Shown: positions 1-7,942, counted from the first letter of the stretch. The stretch: 10,000 nucleotides of DNA from Actinidia chinensis (GCA_009663005.1 VIGQ01000056.1:10001-20000), one strand, 5' to 3'. Made by a program: numbers and translations. The notes: generated by a model from the sequence alone, not told the origin.

Positions 1-286
1 ATCTTATAGGGGTAATAAGACAAAACTAATAGGCTTGGTTTGTTCTGTATAGGACTTGTCGGATAAGATTTTTTATTTCTATATATATGAGAATACTTCT
101 CTAGAGTCTCATCTTCTTCATCCATCACTCCTTATATTACTTCCTTCAATTTAATCACATATTTGGTCAACAACTATTTTGTTATTTTACATCCCATCGT
201 TAGAGGACTGATTCAATTTCAAATAGTTAGACAATTGAGGGTGATATTCCAATTAGAAAAAACGTCTTTTAATAATAGGTCATGAC
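1..286. other. AT-rich intergenic flank, no gene seen
   Basis: This stretch lies to the left of the proposed LTR insertion. I see no coding frame of useful length, no tRNA-like structure and no clear repeat. It holds the left copy of the putative target-site duplication (atgac, 282-286). The TTTGTT...TGTCGGAT wording near 37-66 faintly recalls the end of the TIR element at 6921, but the match is too short to use. Confidence 0.5.
282..286. repeat. Left copy of putative 5-bp target-site duplication (solo LTR)
   Basis: The sequence atgac lies immediately before TGTAAGGC. The matching gtgac lies directly after the LTR end at 2417-2421. The single mismatch is an A/G transition, as expected for an old insertion. 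Chance agreement of 4 of 5 bases is not negligible, so the weight comes from the match falling exactly at TG and CA ends. Confidence 0.45.
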
Positions 287-299
287 TGTAAGGCTTAAA

Positions 300-320
300 T
301 TTTTTTTTTTTTTTCTTTTT
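300..320. repeat. Poly-T tract
   Basis: Fifteen consecutive T (300-314) are followed by C and five more T. The tract sits just inside the proposed LTR start, where plant LTRs of this style commonly have a T-rich run. Confidence 0.9.
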
Positions 321-355
321 ATGACGTTTAGGAAATGCACGGTGATGTTCATGTC

Positions 356-389
<34 letters not shown>

Positions 390-424
390 GTATGTATATA
401 TATGTGTAATGTATATATATATAA
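356..424. repeat. Compound (TA)n(TG)n microsatellite with a second interrupted TA run
   Basis: A TA run (356-372) passes directly into a TG run (372-389). A second TA-rich block with TGTG interruptions follows (392-424). The array lies inside the proposed LTR and makes overlapping open frames there meaningless. It is likely to be length-polymorphic. Confidence 0.9.
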
Positions 425-615
425 GTTAAACCATATAGAAATAAAGTTAATTTTGATTTGGGTTTGAAGGAGGATGTGTGAGAGAGTGGGGGCCAAATTA
501 ATTGGAATTCCACCAAGGTTAATTTTGGTTTGGATTGTTGTTTGGGGTCAAAAAAGCCAAAGGCCCAATGAGGGCAGTTGGGTCATTTTTTCTTTTGACC
601 TAAACCTATTAATGC

Positions 616-668
616 CATATTTATTTTTGCATTCATTGCAATCTTCTTCTTCTTCTTTTTCTCTCTCT
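616..668 (+). promoter_or_regulatory. Possible LTR promoter: TATA-like site followed by CT-rich leader
   Basis: The sequence catatttatt (616-625) resembles a TATA box. It is followed by a CTT/CT-rich tract (643-668), the usual look of plant transcription start and leader regions. Inside the proposed LTR this would mark the U3/R junction on the plus strand. It is inferred from composition and position only; no start site can be fixed. Confidence 0.25.
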
Positions 669-1021
669 AGATTTTGAGTCAATAGGATTTTGGTAATTGG
701 GAGCTTAGATCTAGTGAGTTAGAGTAAAGTTTTGATAGTGGTCATTTGGGAGAATATCATCTACTCGACGAGGTCTTCGATTAGAGCCTAAAATATTTGG
801 AACCGTAAGCAAATTGGAAGTGGGGCTTTATCTCATATTCTTCACCATTTTTGAAGCTTGCATACTTGAATTTGAATGTAAAGGGAATTTTTTCTTATAG
901 GTTTTTACTTTAATTTGTTGGTCAATAGCTTTATAAAGTTTAGTGAGGTATATTTTGGGTATAAAATTCTAAATGAAAAACTTGGTTGTTTAGATTGAAA
1001 ATGAAAAATTGTAAAATTGGG

Positions 1022-1207
1022 CCACTGATGGTTGGTGTCGACACCAGTTTCAGATGTCGCACCTTTGAGAGCAAATCTAGAAATTTGGCAATTGTCGACA
1101 TCAGTATTGACCCCTGAACATAAAATTTTGCATTTTGGCTACTGACATTAGTATCGACACTGCTGTCGCCACCATTGAACAGGAAATTCAAAAATTTGGT
1201 TACTGAA
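1022..1207. repeat. Degenerate triplicate of GTCGAC-type boxes inside the LTR
   Basis: Three related boxes occur about 55-60 bp apart: a perfect 14-bp palindrome TGGTGTCGACACCA (1033-1046), TGTCGACATCAG (1093-1104) and TATCGACACTG (about 1152-1162). Each is followed within some tens of bases by wording such as AAATTTGG, CATTTTGG or AAATTTGG. The second and third copies are also followed by similar CC..TGAACA wording. The spacing and shared flanks suggest an old tandem amplification of a unit of roughly 60 bp. Confidence 0.5.
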
Positions 1208-1673
1208 CATTTTTGTTTGAACAGTAAAAAAAAATGAAAATTAAAATTATTTTTTTAATTTGGTTTTTACTTTGAGCCTATGAAATATTTGGTATATTTT
1301 TTAGCATTAATTTTTTACTAATGTAATAATTGCGTATGTGGAAGTAAAGAATGAAATTTGGTGTTGCCTGTACTTGAAATTTTGCAGTTGAGATTTATTT
1401 TAATGGTTTGAGAAATTTGTATTCATAATAATTTATTATTATTGAATGGTTTTGAATGCGAATATTTTGCATATTGTTGCTTTAAATGGTGATAAATATA
1501 ACATGGACATGTGCTTGAATTTGTGAAAAATTTAAAGTTTCCGCTGCGTTGGGAAGTGTAGGAATGGTTTGAGAATGACTCGCTAAGATATGCCGAGTTT
1601 TCGTATTTAGTGTACCGGATAAGATGACTTGAATTAACTGAAGTTAAAGTCCAAGGGAATTCATAGCCCAATG

Positions 1674-1810
1674 ATGAAGTCCAGAAGTTGACAATAAAGT
1701 CTTAGATGACAACGATACGGACGGAAATGGCTAACCCATGGTGAAAGTCCAGAAAGTTGATAAAATGAAAGTCTAGATTGCAACGATACGGAGGGAATGG
1801 CAAGTCATGG
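1674..1810. repeat. Two-copy 68-69 bp tandem duplication inside the LTR
   Basis: Unit A (1674-1741) and unit B (1742-1810) both start TGAA(A)GTCCAGAA(A)GTTGA, share AAAGTCT and CAACGATACGGA.GG, and end in CATGG. They are joined head to tail. A weaker partial third copy (about 1640-1673, containing AAGTCCAAGGGAAT and TAGCCCA) precedes unit A. Such short tandem repeats are common in long plant LTRs. The many substitutions show the duplication is not recent. Confidence 0.75.
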
Positions 1811-2416
1811 TTTGATGAATGAATGAAAATTTGAAAAGCCGGGAAGTTGACGGATGTTGTATCAGTGCTTAGTGCATGACGAGTGGTTAGGTTGCCTAGG
1901 TGTTGTTTCATCAAAAGAATGGCAAATATGTGAATAATTATGAAATGATTTGTGAAATCACGGATTGAAAAAGTATGTTTAGTGTTGAATGAAGGTATAG
2001 TATGTTTTTGCATCATGTGTTCATCATATAACTATGTATATCGTTTTGGCTTTCAGATTTCACGTTCATTGTTAAAAACTTTTCAAGGCAACTAACACTT
2101 ACTATAAAATGAATTGCAGGTAACGAGGGTTCCCCTGAATTGTGAGGCATATGGGTGTCCGTTATATATTTTGTTTTTGGATGAACATGTTATGGGTATT
2201 TTGAAAATTGTAATTATTCTTTTGGCCGGTGTGGTCATTGTCCATGGGATTCACTTATTTTTGTAATTTGATAGCTTATAGCAGAGCCATGGTCCCGGAA
2301 GGGTAGTTGTCATACTCTGATTTAATGACTGTATATTTCCATGTTATTTAGTTTGACTTTTTCGATTTGAGTTATTTGCTTACGTGGTCGGAGTTTGGTT
2401 TGACTGGGGCGTGACA

Positions 2417-2421
2417 GTGAC
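2417..2421. repeat. Right copy of putative 5-bp target-site duplication (solo LTR)
   Basis: The sequence gtgac follows the terminal CA of the LTR and pairs with atgac at 282-286. Confidence 0.45.
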
Positions 2422-2581
2422 TATACACCTGAATTTACCACTAATCAGACAAGCATTTGTTATTTCTTGTTTCATCATACTATTATTGTCTCATTCTACT
2501 ATCAATTTATTGAAAGTAGATCCAATAACATTGTACTGGTGTATATTTGTTATTTATTGATAGATTTTTGAAGGTATAAAC
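2422..2581. other. Short AT-rich spacer between the solo LTR and the FAR1-like fragment
   Basis: I see no feature here. It contains no primer-binding site, which supports reading the LTR as solo. It could include an intron 3' end belonging to the fragment that follows, but no convincing acceptor is visible. Confidence 0.4.
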
Positions 2582-2856
2582 AAAATATTAGATTGGGTGT
2601 GTAGTGTTGGTCGGCAAATGATATCGTGGTTGTTATCAAAAGATCTGCTAATTTAAAAGGCGACAAACTCCCGAAATGCATTCTTGGTTGTGAAAGAGGA
2701 GGAAAGTATGAACCTACACGGTATCTTTTTAAAGGTCAACCCTTGCAAAGAAATACTGAAATTAAAAAATGTGGTTGCTCATTTGAGCTGCGAGGTATAG
2801 CAATACATCAAGTTGGTGTCATGTGCCATTGGAGGAGAGTTTGGAGGAAATATTGA
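2582..2856 (+). pseudogene. Frameshifted, truncated FAR1/MULE-type zinc-finger domain
   Basis: The reading starts as KILDWVCSVGR (2582-2614). It shifts frame by one base near 2614, continues as NDIVVVIKRS, and then runs through CILGCERGGKYEPTRY to KKCGCSFELRG, ending at a stop (2854-2856). The pattern of a hydrophobic VVVIKRS strand, GCERGGKY, then KKCGCSFELRG is that of the FAR1 DNA-binding domain (WRKY-GCM1 zinc-finger superfamily). That domain sits at the N-terminus of FAR1-related proteins and MULE transposases. The first zinc cysteine (in GCERGG) and the cysteine in KKCGC are separated by 26 residues, as in FAR1 proteins. The paired histidines that complete the finger are missing: after ELRG the frame loses similarity and stops. 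No DDE transposase core or SWIM domain follows, so this is a dead fragment, more likely from a MULE than from a host FAR1 gene. Confidence 0.65.
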
Positions 2857-3096
2857 TTAGAAGTTATGTTCTTATGCAATATGAAATTTACTACTGTATT
2901 AATATGTTAAAAGTTATTATTTTTCTTATGTGTATCAAACTACTAAAAATTGCATTATTAATTTTCAAGGATAATCTCAAATGACAAATCTAAATTTTTC
3001 TCTTTAGTATTTTTAAATTTTTTTATGTTAATTAATTTTGCATTAAATTTTATAAATTGAGATAAATTTAAAAAAAATATTTTAAATTTTGATTCA

Positions 3097-3159
<63 letters not shown>

Positions 3160-3654
3160 AATTTGTTTTATATAAAAATTCGAAAGAGAAATTAAAAGAA
3201 AAAAATAGAATTATGGGATATTAAAAGAAAAAAAAAGAATAAAAGGGGTTAAATGGCGAAATGATAATTTGGAGAGGGAATTGAGGCTAAAAGTAGAAAG
3301 TAAAAAAAAATGGTCACGTCAGGGGTGTCAGTGGGGAGTGGAAACAACAATTTTCATCTTTTGGGGAAGGGTGCCAACACTCGTTCCACATCACCTTCAA
3401 AAAATTCAAATTCAAATTTAAATTCAAAATTTTCAAATTATTATTTTTTTTAAATTGTCTCTTTAGATAATGAATTTGTGGAATTTTGATTTTGATAATC
3501 ACGAGAAGGTAAATTTGTTTCTTTCTGTTTTTCTCTTATTTTTCTTTGGGAAAATTCACCATCAATTCACTCACTGACATCCCCTAATGTTTCTGATAAA
3601 TATAATCATCTACCCATTTAGTTTTAAAAATATATACCCAGTACATAATTTTTT
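2857..3654. other. AT-rich intergenic stretch, no gene seen
   Basis: Long A and T runs dominate. There are two local copies of ATTAAAAGAAAAAAA (about 3191-3205 and 3220-3234) and a run of ATTCAAA-type repeats (about 3404-3440). A short less AT-rich patch (3311-3395) contains CACGTC, a G-box-like core, but no gene starts nearby. Open frames on either strand are low-complexity and show no recognisable motif. Confidence 0.5.
3404..3440. repeat. ATTCAAA-type short tandem repeat
   Basis: Variants of ATTCAAA and ATTTAAA repeat in close succession (for example ATTCAAATTCAAATTTAAA). This is simple-sequence DNA of no inferred function. Confidence 0.7.
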
Positions 3655-3870
3655 CGTTGATCTTCGTGCGCAAGACGACGCGATTGGTAGCCAGGGGGGA
3701 CATATGGGCCGCCGCCACGATTAAGGTTTCCCATGAGGCCTTGGCCTTCCACCCCACATATCATCCACAGCACTGCCCCGCCATGTATTTGCCTCTCAGC
3801 CCTCGCCAACATCCCTTCCTCGACACCAGCATCCCCATCGTCTCTCAAGATCAATTAGGGGCCCTGTCAT
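3655..3870. other. GC-rich island of unknown origin
   Basis: The sequence changes sharply from AT-rich to clearly GC-rich and back within about 215 bp. Frames of about 75 codons are open on both strands (3657-3881 plus, 3624-3854 minus), as often happens when GC-rich DNA has few stops, so neither frame is favoured by length. The plus reading contains ...HPTYHPQHCPAMYLPLSP... and the minus reading ...GNLNRGGGPYVPPGYQ...; I recognise neither. An exon fragment captured by a transposon or a decayed gene end is possible but unproven. Confidence 0.3.
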
Positions 3871-4220
3871 TTAAAATCTAGTATATTATGACTTAAATTT
3901 ATTCACACGGTGTACATTCTAATTCTAAAATTCTATCTAAAATTCTAAAAACCACAACATTTTGCTTTTCCTTCTCTCAATAAAAGTATGTTCCACTGGT
4001 GAAATTTATTACGGGACTCTCGCTTTCATGTGAGATGAATAAGTATTGCCCCAGAGTATTAAGATTTTCTTAAAATTAAATTTGTTAGGCTAACTAATTA
4101 ACTATTTTTGAATTTTGGGGAAATTTTTTTATATTCGATAAAGTATTTTAATTATTTAATTAAAATATTATGTTTTTCTTTTCTGTTCCTATAAGCCTAT
4201 TGATCAGAGGTTTTTAACTA
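3871..4220. other. AT-rich intergenic stretch, no gene seen
   Basis: There is no useful open frame or recognisable motif. A small local repeat, ATTCTAA.ATTCTA, occurs around 3917-3950. Confidence 0.5.
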
Positions 4221-4410
4221 GGGAATATAAAAAAAGAAAGTGAATTTATTATTGTTTTTATTTTTCCATTCTCATCGCACATATCCAAAGAACTTTTCCA
4301 TGTATTTCTCGTCCTTAGATTTTTTTCCTTTTCTGTTCGTTCAACCAAGGGAAGACGAAAAAGGAAGTGTTATTGTCTTTTATTTTTCCTTCCATCCCCA
4401 CATATCCAAA
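4221..4410. repeat. Diverged direct duplication (copies 4221-4289 and 4349-4410)
   Basis: Both copies run in the same order: GGGAA, a purine-rich stretch ending GAAAGTG or GGAAGTG, TTATTGT, TTTATTTTTCC, a C-rich stretch, then CATATCCAAA. Copy 1 has a few extra bases after AAGTG. The unit step is about 120-128 bp, with unrelated-looking sequence between the copies. The open frame across 4240-4464 is explained by this T/C-rich repeat and carries no recognisable domain. The duplication is old, judging from the substitutions. Confidence 0.65.
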
Positions 4411-4839
4411 TTACAATCACAGCACTTAGGACAGGTAATTAAATTGGTTAAAAGCAAGATTTGAAAACAACTTTTGCTTTAAACTCAAAGTTGGTACAAT
4501 TTATTTTACCGGCCTAATTCAGTTGTTTAGAATCATTATTACTTGTCAATATCAAGGTTTACGTTTTTATATAAGGAAATATTTGTTTACAAACTAAATA
4601 TTAGTTCAGGGGGGTGTTCAGAATATTGTAACTCGTAAGGCGGTTCAGTTTTTTTATAAGAAAATTTTTTATACAACTAAAATCGAGTGTAATGGTGACA
4701 ATATCTTCCGTAATTATCCTAGGCAATTAAAAAAAACTCAATTAAAAAAACTTAAATAAAAAAGCACACTAAGCAAGGCAATTAAATTAAAAAAAAATTA
4801 ACACTAAATTGAGGTAACAATAAGTTTGAAAGTTGACCG
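4411..4839. other. AT-rich intergenic stretch, no gene seen
   Basis: No coding frame is supported. The word AGGCAATTAAA occurs at about 4722 and again at about 4776, within A-rich DNA. A GGGGGGTGTTCAGAAT word near 4611 recalls the start of some plant MITE families, but I find no inverted partner. Confidence 0.45.
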
Positions 4840-4873
4840 GGAAGTCACAGACCAAACGTGGCCTAGGTTAAAA

Positions 4874-4893
4874 GCCAACTCACCAGAGTTGGC
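4874..4893. repeat. Short perfect inverted repeat (8-bp arms, 4-nt loop)
   Basis: GCCAACTC and GAGTTGGC flank the loop ACCA. It is a tight hairpin in DNA or RNA, but at this size it could be incidental. There is no T-run after it that would suggest a terminator. Confidence 0.6.
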
Positions 4894-5076
4894 CCGGCAG
4901 TGCAGTAGGACTATGACGAAGATCATGCTGCTGCCGAATTGCTACAAAAAATTTTTTGCTATGGCCGATGATGCGCCTCCGCCGCAGTGCTGGCCGCCCT
5001 TCGTTGTGGCCAATGACGGTGGCGATTGACGACGTATAGGTTAGAGAAGGGGGGGCCAAAAACTTAGCAATCAAAG

Positions 5077-5127
5077 GCCTTCTGTGAACGACCACCGCTT
5101 TCAGCTCCGCCTCGTTCACCAGAAGGC
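5077..5127. repeat. Inverted repeat (15/16-bp arms, 20-nt loop)
   Basis: The left arm GCCTTCTGTGAACGA (5077-5091) pairs with the right arm TCGTTCACCAGAAGGC (5112-5127) over 15 bp with one bulged base on the right. The loop is 20 nt. Arms this long and this well matched are unlikely by chance in about 50 bp. It lies inside the GC-rich island and inside the minus-strand cysteine-rich frame. Confidence 0.75.
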
Positions 5128-5264
5128 GGTCCACACGTATCCTTCATGTAGGGGCACTGGCCGCACTGCATAAAGCAAATCCCATCGTCTGCAACACAAG
5201 CATGTCCGGCAGTAATAGTGCCTAATAGGTGTTGCAGGTCTTTTAAGTGGCGTAGCTGCTCTTA

Positions 5265-5796
5265 AAGACTGTCTATTACAAACATGGCTTATAGAACTAG
5301 TAATGTTCTGTTATAAATTGGTTCGTGATCTTAAACGTACTTATAAAGTCTTACAAACATAAACCTCCGACACGAGATAAACGTTAGATAAAAGAGATAT
5401 ATGATCATGCATATATAAATACATTACTATAAAATAAGAATAAAGTAGAAATATAATAATTTTAAAAATGTTGCTTAGTTTGGGAGAATGAGGGGGAGAA
5501 AAAAAGGGTGTTTTATTTTTATTTTTTTTTTGATGATCCAACTAAAAAAAGTGATTTAATTGATCAAAAATATGTCTACTTAGTATTTTTTGGGTCATTA
5601 GATACAAACTTATGTGATCCTCCGCTTTTGAGAATAAGGAGTGAGATTTTTGGGAGTAAAAAAAATAGTCTCAGGTGAAATCTCTTACTTAATTAATTCA
5701 AATGGTTCCACCGTTAATAGTAAAAGTAGTTTGTAAGATTCAAAAATATTGTGTCTTTGTAGATTCGGTTCCATCTGCTTAAACTTTCCAGTAAGA
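5265..5796. other. AT-rich intergenic stretch, no gene seen
   Basis: No coding frame with recognisable content is present. A and T runs are frequent (for example near 5515-5531). There is no tRNA-like structure. Confidence 0.45.
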
Positions 5797-5879
5797 TGGG
5801 CTTGGGCTTTAAAGCCCATAAAGTGGACCAGATAACCAGGTAAATTGAGCTGATGGACTAGCCCAGCGAGGATTGGGCT
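5797..5879. promoter_or_regulatory. Cluster of five site II-like TGGGCT/AGCCCA boxes
   Basis: TGGGCT occurs at 5797-5802, 5803-5808 and 5874-5879. Its complement AGCCCA occurs at 5813-5818 and 5860-5865. The second and third boxes form a perfect 16-bp palindrome, TGGGCTTTAAAGCCCA (5803-5818). In plants, TGGGCY 'site II' elements bind TCP factors and cluster in promoters of ribosomal and cell-cycle genes. No telo-box and no recognisable downstream gene is visible on either side, so promoter function is an inference. The cluster could be part of an old transposon end or chance. Confidence 0.35.
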
Positions 5880-6920
5880 CGGATATCTAATCGCTGCGTG
5901 GGACTCAAAAAAAATAAGGTTTTTGATATCCAAATCTTGTGAATAGACTTTTTATCAACTAATTATTGGACTCATTTAAAAATTCTTCTTGGCCGTGTAG
6001 ATTGTATGCTTAGAATGATTTAAAATTTATTATTTTTATATTTTTTAATTAAAAATATAATGTAGTATAACTAATAAATTTATTTTATGACCATATATTT
6101 TTTAATTAAATAATCATCTCAAATCTTTTATTACTGCCTGTATATTTAATTTATATTTTTTAGTGTTTTCTGTGTAAGAGATAAATTTATCATTTTTATA
6201 ATATTTTGTGGATTGATAAATTTCATTCACAAAAACAAAAGATTTCTGAATATAAAAAGTAAAAAAGCTGATAGTGAACAAAATTATTTAAAAAAAATAC
6301 TTTGACGTGTCAAGCACGATGATTAATTTTAATGAACAAATTAATAGTGACCAAATTCAATTCTTAGGCCTCTCCTGATTTGGTAAGATTAAACGTTAAA
6401 GTTTTTTAAACTTGTTATCAAAAAAGTCAAGCATTTTTAGCTTTTTATTTTTTTGGCTTACTTTAGCTGTAAATCAACAAAAAAAACAAAAAAAAAACAA
6501 CTCTCATTGATTTTTTTACTTATAAAAATTTAAAAAAAGTCTGCCGAAAAAATGGTACATACGGGTCTTCACATTTCATTGGTTAAACTCGCTAATAGCT
6601 ACAAAACTTCCTCACATTTAAAAAAAAAAAATGCAGCATATTAGCATGAATGAGTTTTTAACAGCAATTTTGCTCATAAGATTAGTGAATATGGTTCAAA
6701 CAAATAGCATTTTCTAATTAAGCAAAATTATAGTATACACCGGGTGTATTTATAAAAATATACAATTGGTTGTAGTGACTGCTTACAATTGTCTATAACA
6801 CATGTTATGACAGTTATGTGCGAAATTATACGAAGGTGTAGAGGTAAAAATAGTACGCATCGTTGTGGTAAAATGTTACAATCTCTCGTGGTTAAAAAAA
6901 AAAAGTTATGATACAATGAG
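5880..6920. other. AT-rich intergenic stretch, no gene seen
   Basis: Very AT-rich. An exact 17-bp word, TATATTTTTTAATTAAA, occurs at 6037-6053 and 6094-6110. The first copy sits in a near-palindrome. The part from about 6361 to 6560 (GATTTGGTAAGATTAAACG, then AGC-TTTTT wording and A/C runs) has the flavour of a small MITE, but I cannot define its ends. The minus-strand frame at 6728-6976 crosses into the TIR element and has no recognisable content. Confidence 0.45.
6916..6920. repeat. Left putative target-site duplication atgag
   Basis: It lies immediately outside the left TIR and is identical to 9979-9983. Five bases is not the duplication size of PIF/Harbinger (3), hAT (8) or MULE (about 9), so this may be partly coincidental or the ends may be slightly misplaced. 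Confidence 0.4.
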
Positions 6921-6968
6921 ACCAGTTTGTTTGGGAGATAAAAATGTCGGATTGGATACAAATCCGGT
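6921..6968. repeat. Left terminal inverted repeat
   Basis: It starts ACCAGTTTGTTTGGGAGAT and ends AATCCGGT. It pairs imperfectly, with small gaps, with the right arm at 9931-9978. Confidence 0.5.
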
Positions 6969-7057
6969 GGGGCCACTAATCAGGTGTTGTTTACTTCTTG
7001 AGGTTGATAGGGTAACCGACAGATTTGTCATCTACCAAATTGGGTGGATTGTAATAC

Positions 7058-7085
7058 CATACCCCACCACCACCCACCACCACCC
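7058..7085. repeat. CCA-rich short repeat
   Basis: Repeated CCA/CACC units (CCCCACCACCACCCACCACC) lie within the left subterminal region of the TIR element. GGTGGGG/CCCCACC-rich wording near an end is seen in some plant TIR families. Confidence 0.75.
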
Positions 7086-7539
7086 TATTCAAATCCGGGA
7101 TATGGGTTAAGACCAAATGACTAAAATACCCCCATAATAATAAATAACAAAACCTAGCCACATAGATTATCCTCGATCTCCCAAACTCTTTCCTTCAAGC
7201 AGCCTCCTTCGTTGAAGCAAAATCCACCTTCAAGCAAATCTCCCAATTCTCAGGGAGTATTAATCCTCTATCGATCTTTCTGCCTTCTCTATTTTCTGCA
7301 ATATTGACTATATGAAGCCTGTTTTTTATGCTGGACTAGGGTTTCGTAGATTATTGATTTTGCACTATTTGCTATGATTTTGGTCAGTTTGCATAGGTAT
7401 GATGATTTACGTATAAAAAAATTGCACTCCCAGAAAAACTAATTCCATTCGGATTCAGTGAAGGTTTCTTATACTTTGACATTTATAGGTACCCGTAGAG
7501 GTCCCACTTGAGGCAAAATGAGGATAGTGCATCGGAATC

Positions 7540-7598
7540 CACCCATAGATCCACAAAACATCCCAGACTACAAAGATAAATAAATATATTCAGTAGTT
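7540..7598. repeat. Direct repeat, copy 1 (partner 8019-8077)
   Basis: The copy starts CACCCATAGATC, continues with an A-rich stretch and CCCAGA.TAC, and ends around AATATATTC. It matches the partner in the same order with scattered substitutions and a few small gaps. The two copies are about 480 bp apart. Confidence 0.6.
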
Positions 7599-7925
7599 TA
7601 GTTAAGTCACTAAACACACCATGAACCTGTGACATTGTCATCAACGAAGAAATAGTATTTATACGATTTTCTTCCTTTTTTGAATTAATCTTTGTAATAA
7701 CTGTCCCCTTCGAGATTTTTTTTTCATGACGACTGTTTAATAAGTGAAAACAATGCGCTAAGTGCAATCCTTAATATGTCTCAGACTTGATTGGGCTACC
7801 GCATTGCCTATCTCTTCTCAAAAACAAATTTTTACACGCACAAGGAATCAATAACTTTCTAATAGATATTCCATCACATACTCTCTTATAATAAACCAAA
7901 TTGCAACAAAGAAATAAGGGTAGGA

Positions 7926-7942
7926 GGGGGGGGGGGGGGGGG
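7926..7942. repeat. Homopolymer run of 17 G
   Basis: Seventeen consecutive G occur in otherwise AT-rich DNA. The run can form a G-quadruplex and is likely to be length-variable and hard to sequence. The true length may differ from that shown. Confidence 0.95.

Larger units (their letters stand above)
287..2416 (+). mobile_element. Probable solo LTR of a plant LTR retrotransposon, Ty3/gypsy-like
   Basis: The 2,130-bp segment begins TGTAAGGCTTAAA followed by a long T run and ends GGGGCGTGACA. It therefore has TG...CA ends, and the two ends are imperfect inverted copies (TGTAAGGC against TGTCACGC). The flanks are atgac (282-286) and gtgac (2417-2421), a 4-of-5 match expected from an old 5-bp target-site duplication. 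Openings of the TGTAAGGCC-AAATTTTT kind and GGGCGTGACA closings are, from general knowledge, common in long plant Ty3/gypsy LTRs. A CT-rich leader-like tract, internal tandem repeats and the absence of any coding capacity also fit an LTR. No tRNA-iMet primer-binding site follows 2416 and no gag/pol is present, so this looks like a solo LTR left by LTR-LTR recombination rather than a full element. The family is inferred from sequence style only. The left boundary is less certain than the right. Confidence 0.6.
4840..5264. other. GC-rich island with fold-backs, possibly gene-derived
   Basis: About 425 bp stands out from its AT-rich surroundings. It holds two inverted repeats (4874-4893 and 5077-5127). 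On the minus strand a stop-bounded frame of about 66 codons (5261 down to 5064) contains six cysteines, including CFMQCGQCPY, and ends ...KAFDC. It has no methionine near its beginning. Plus-strand frames are also open over part of the same DNA, so coding direction cannot be decided by eye. I do not recognise a family. A captured exon, a decayed gene or non-coding repeat DNA all remain possible. Confidence 0.3.

Noticed and set aside
1..70. Another copy of the TIR-element end (TTTGTT...TGTCGGAT)
   Set aside because: Similarity is limited to two short words, with no partner end found.
282..677. Open frames over the microsatellite region on both strands
   Set aside because: They are produced by simple repeats and lie inside the proposed LTR; there is no protein-like content.
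940..2016. Minus-strand open frames of 80-104 codons
   Set aside because: They lie inside the LTR, antisense to its proposed orientation, cover its tandem repeats, and match no recognisable domain.
2282..2293. CAGAGCCATGGT, resembling part of a tRNA-iMet primer-binding site
   Set aside because: It lies before the LTR end rather than after it, and the TGGTAT portion is absent.
5160..5215. Cysteine pattern CGQCPYMK recalling the CPYMKM motif of quinolinate synthase
   Set aside because: Only a few residues match, the surrounding residues differ, and the remaining iron-sulfur cysteine context is absent.
6361..6560. A MITE-like stretch (AAGCATTTTTAGC, TTGGCTTA wording)
   Set aside because: I could not define inverted ends or a flanking duplication.
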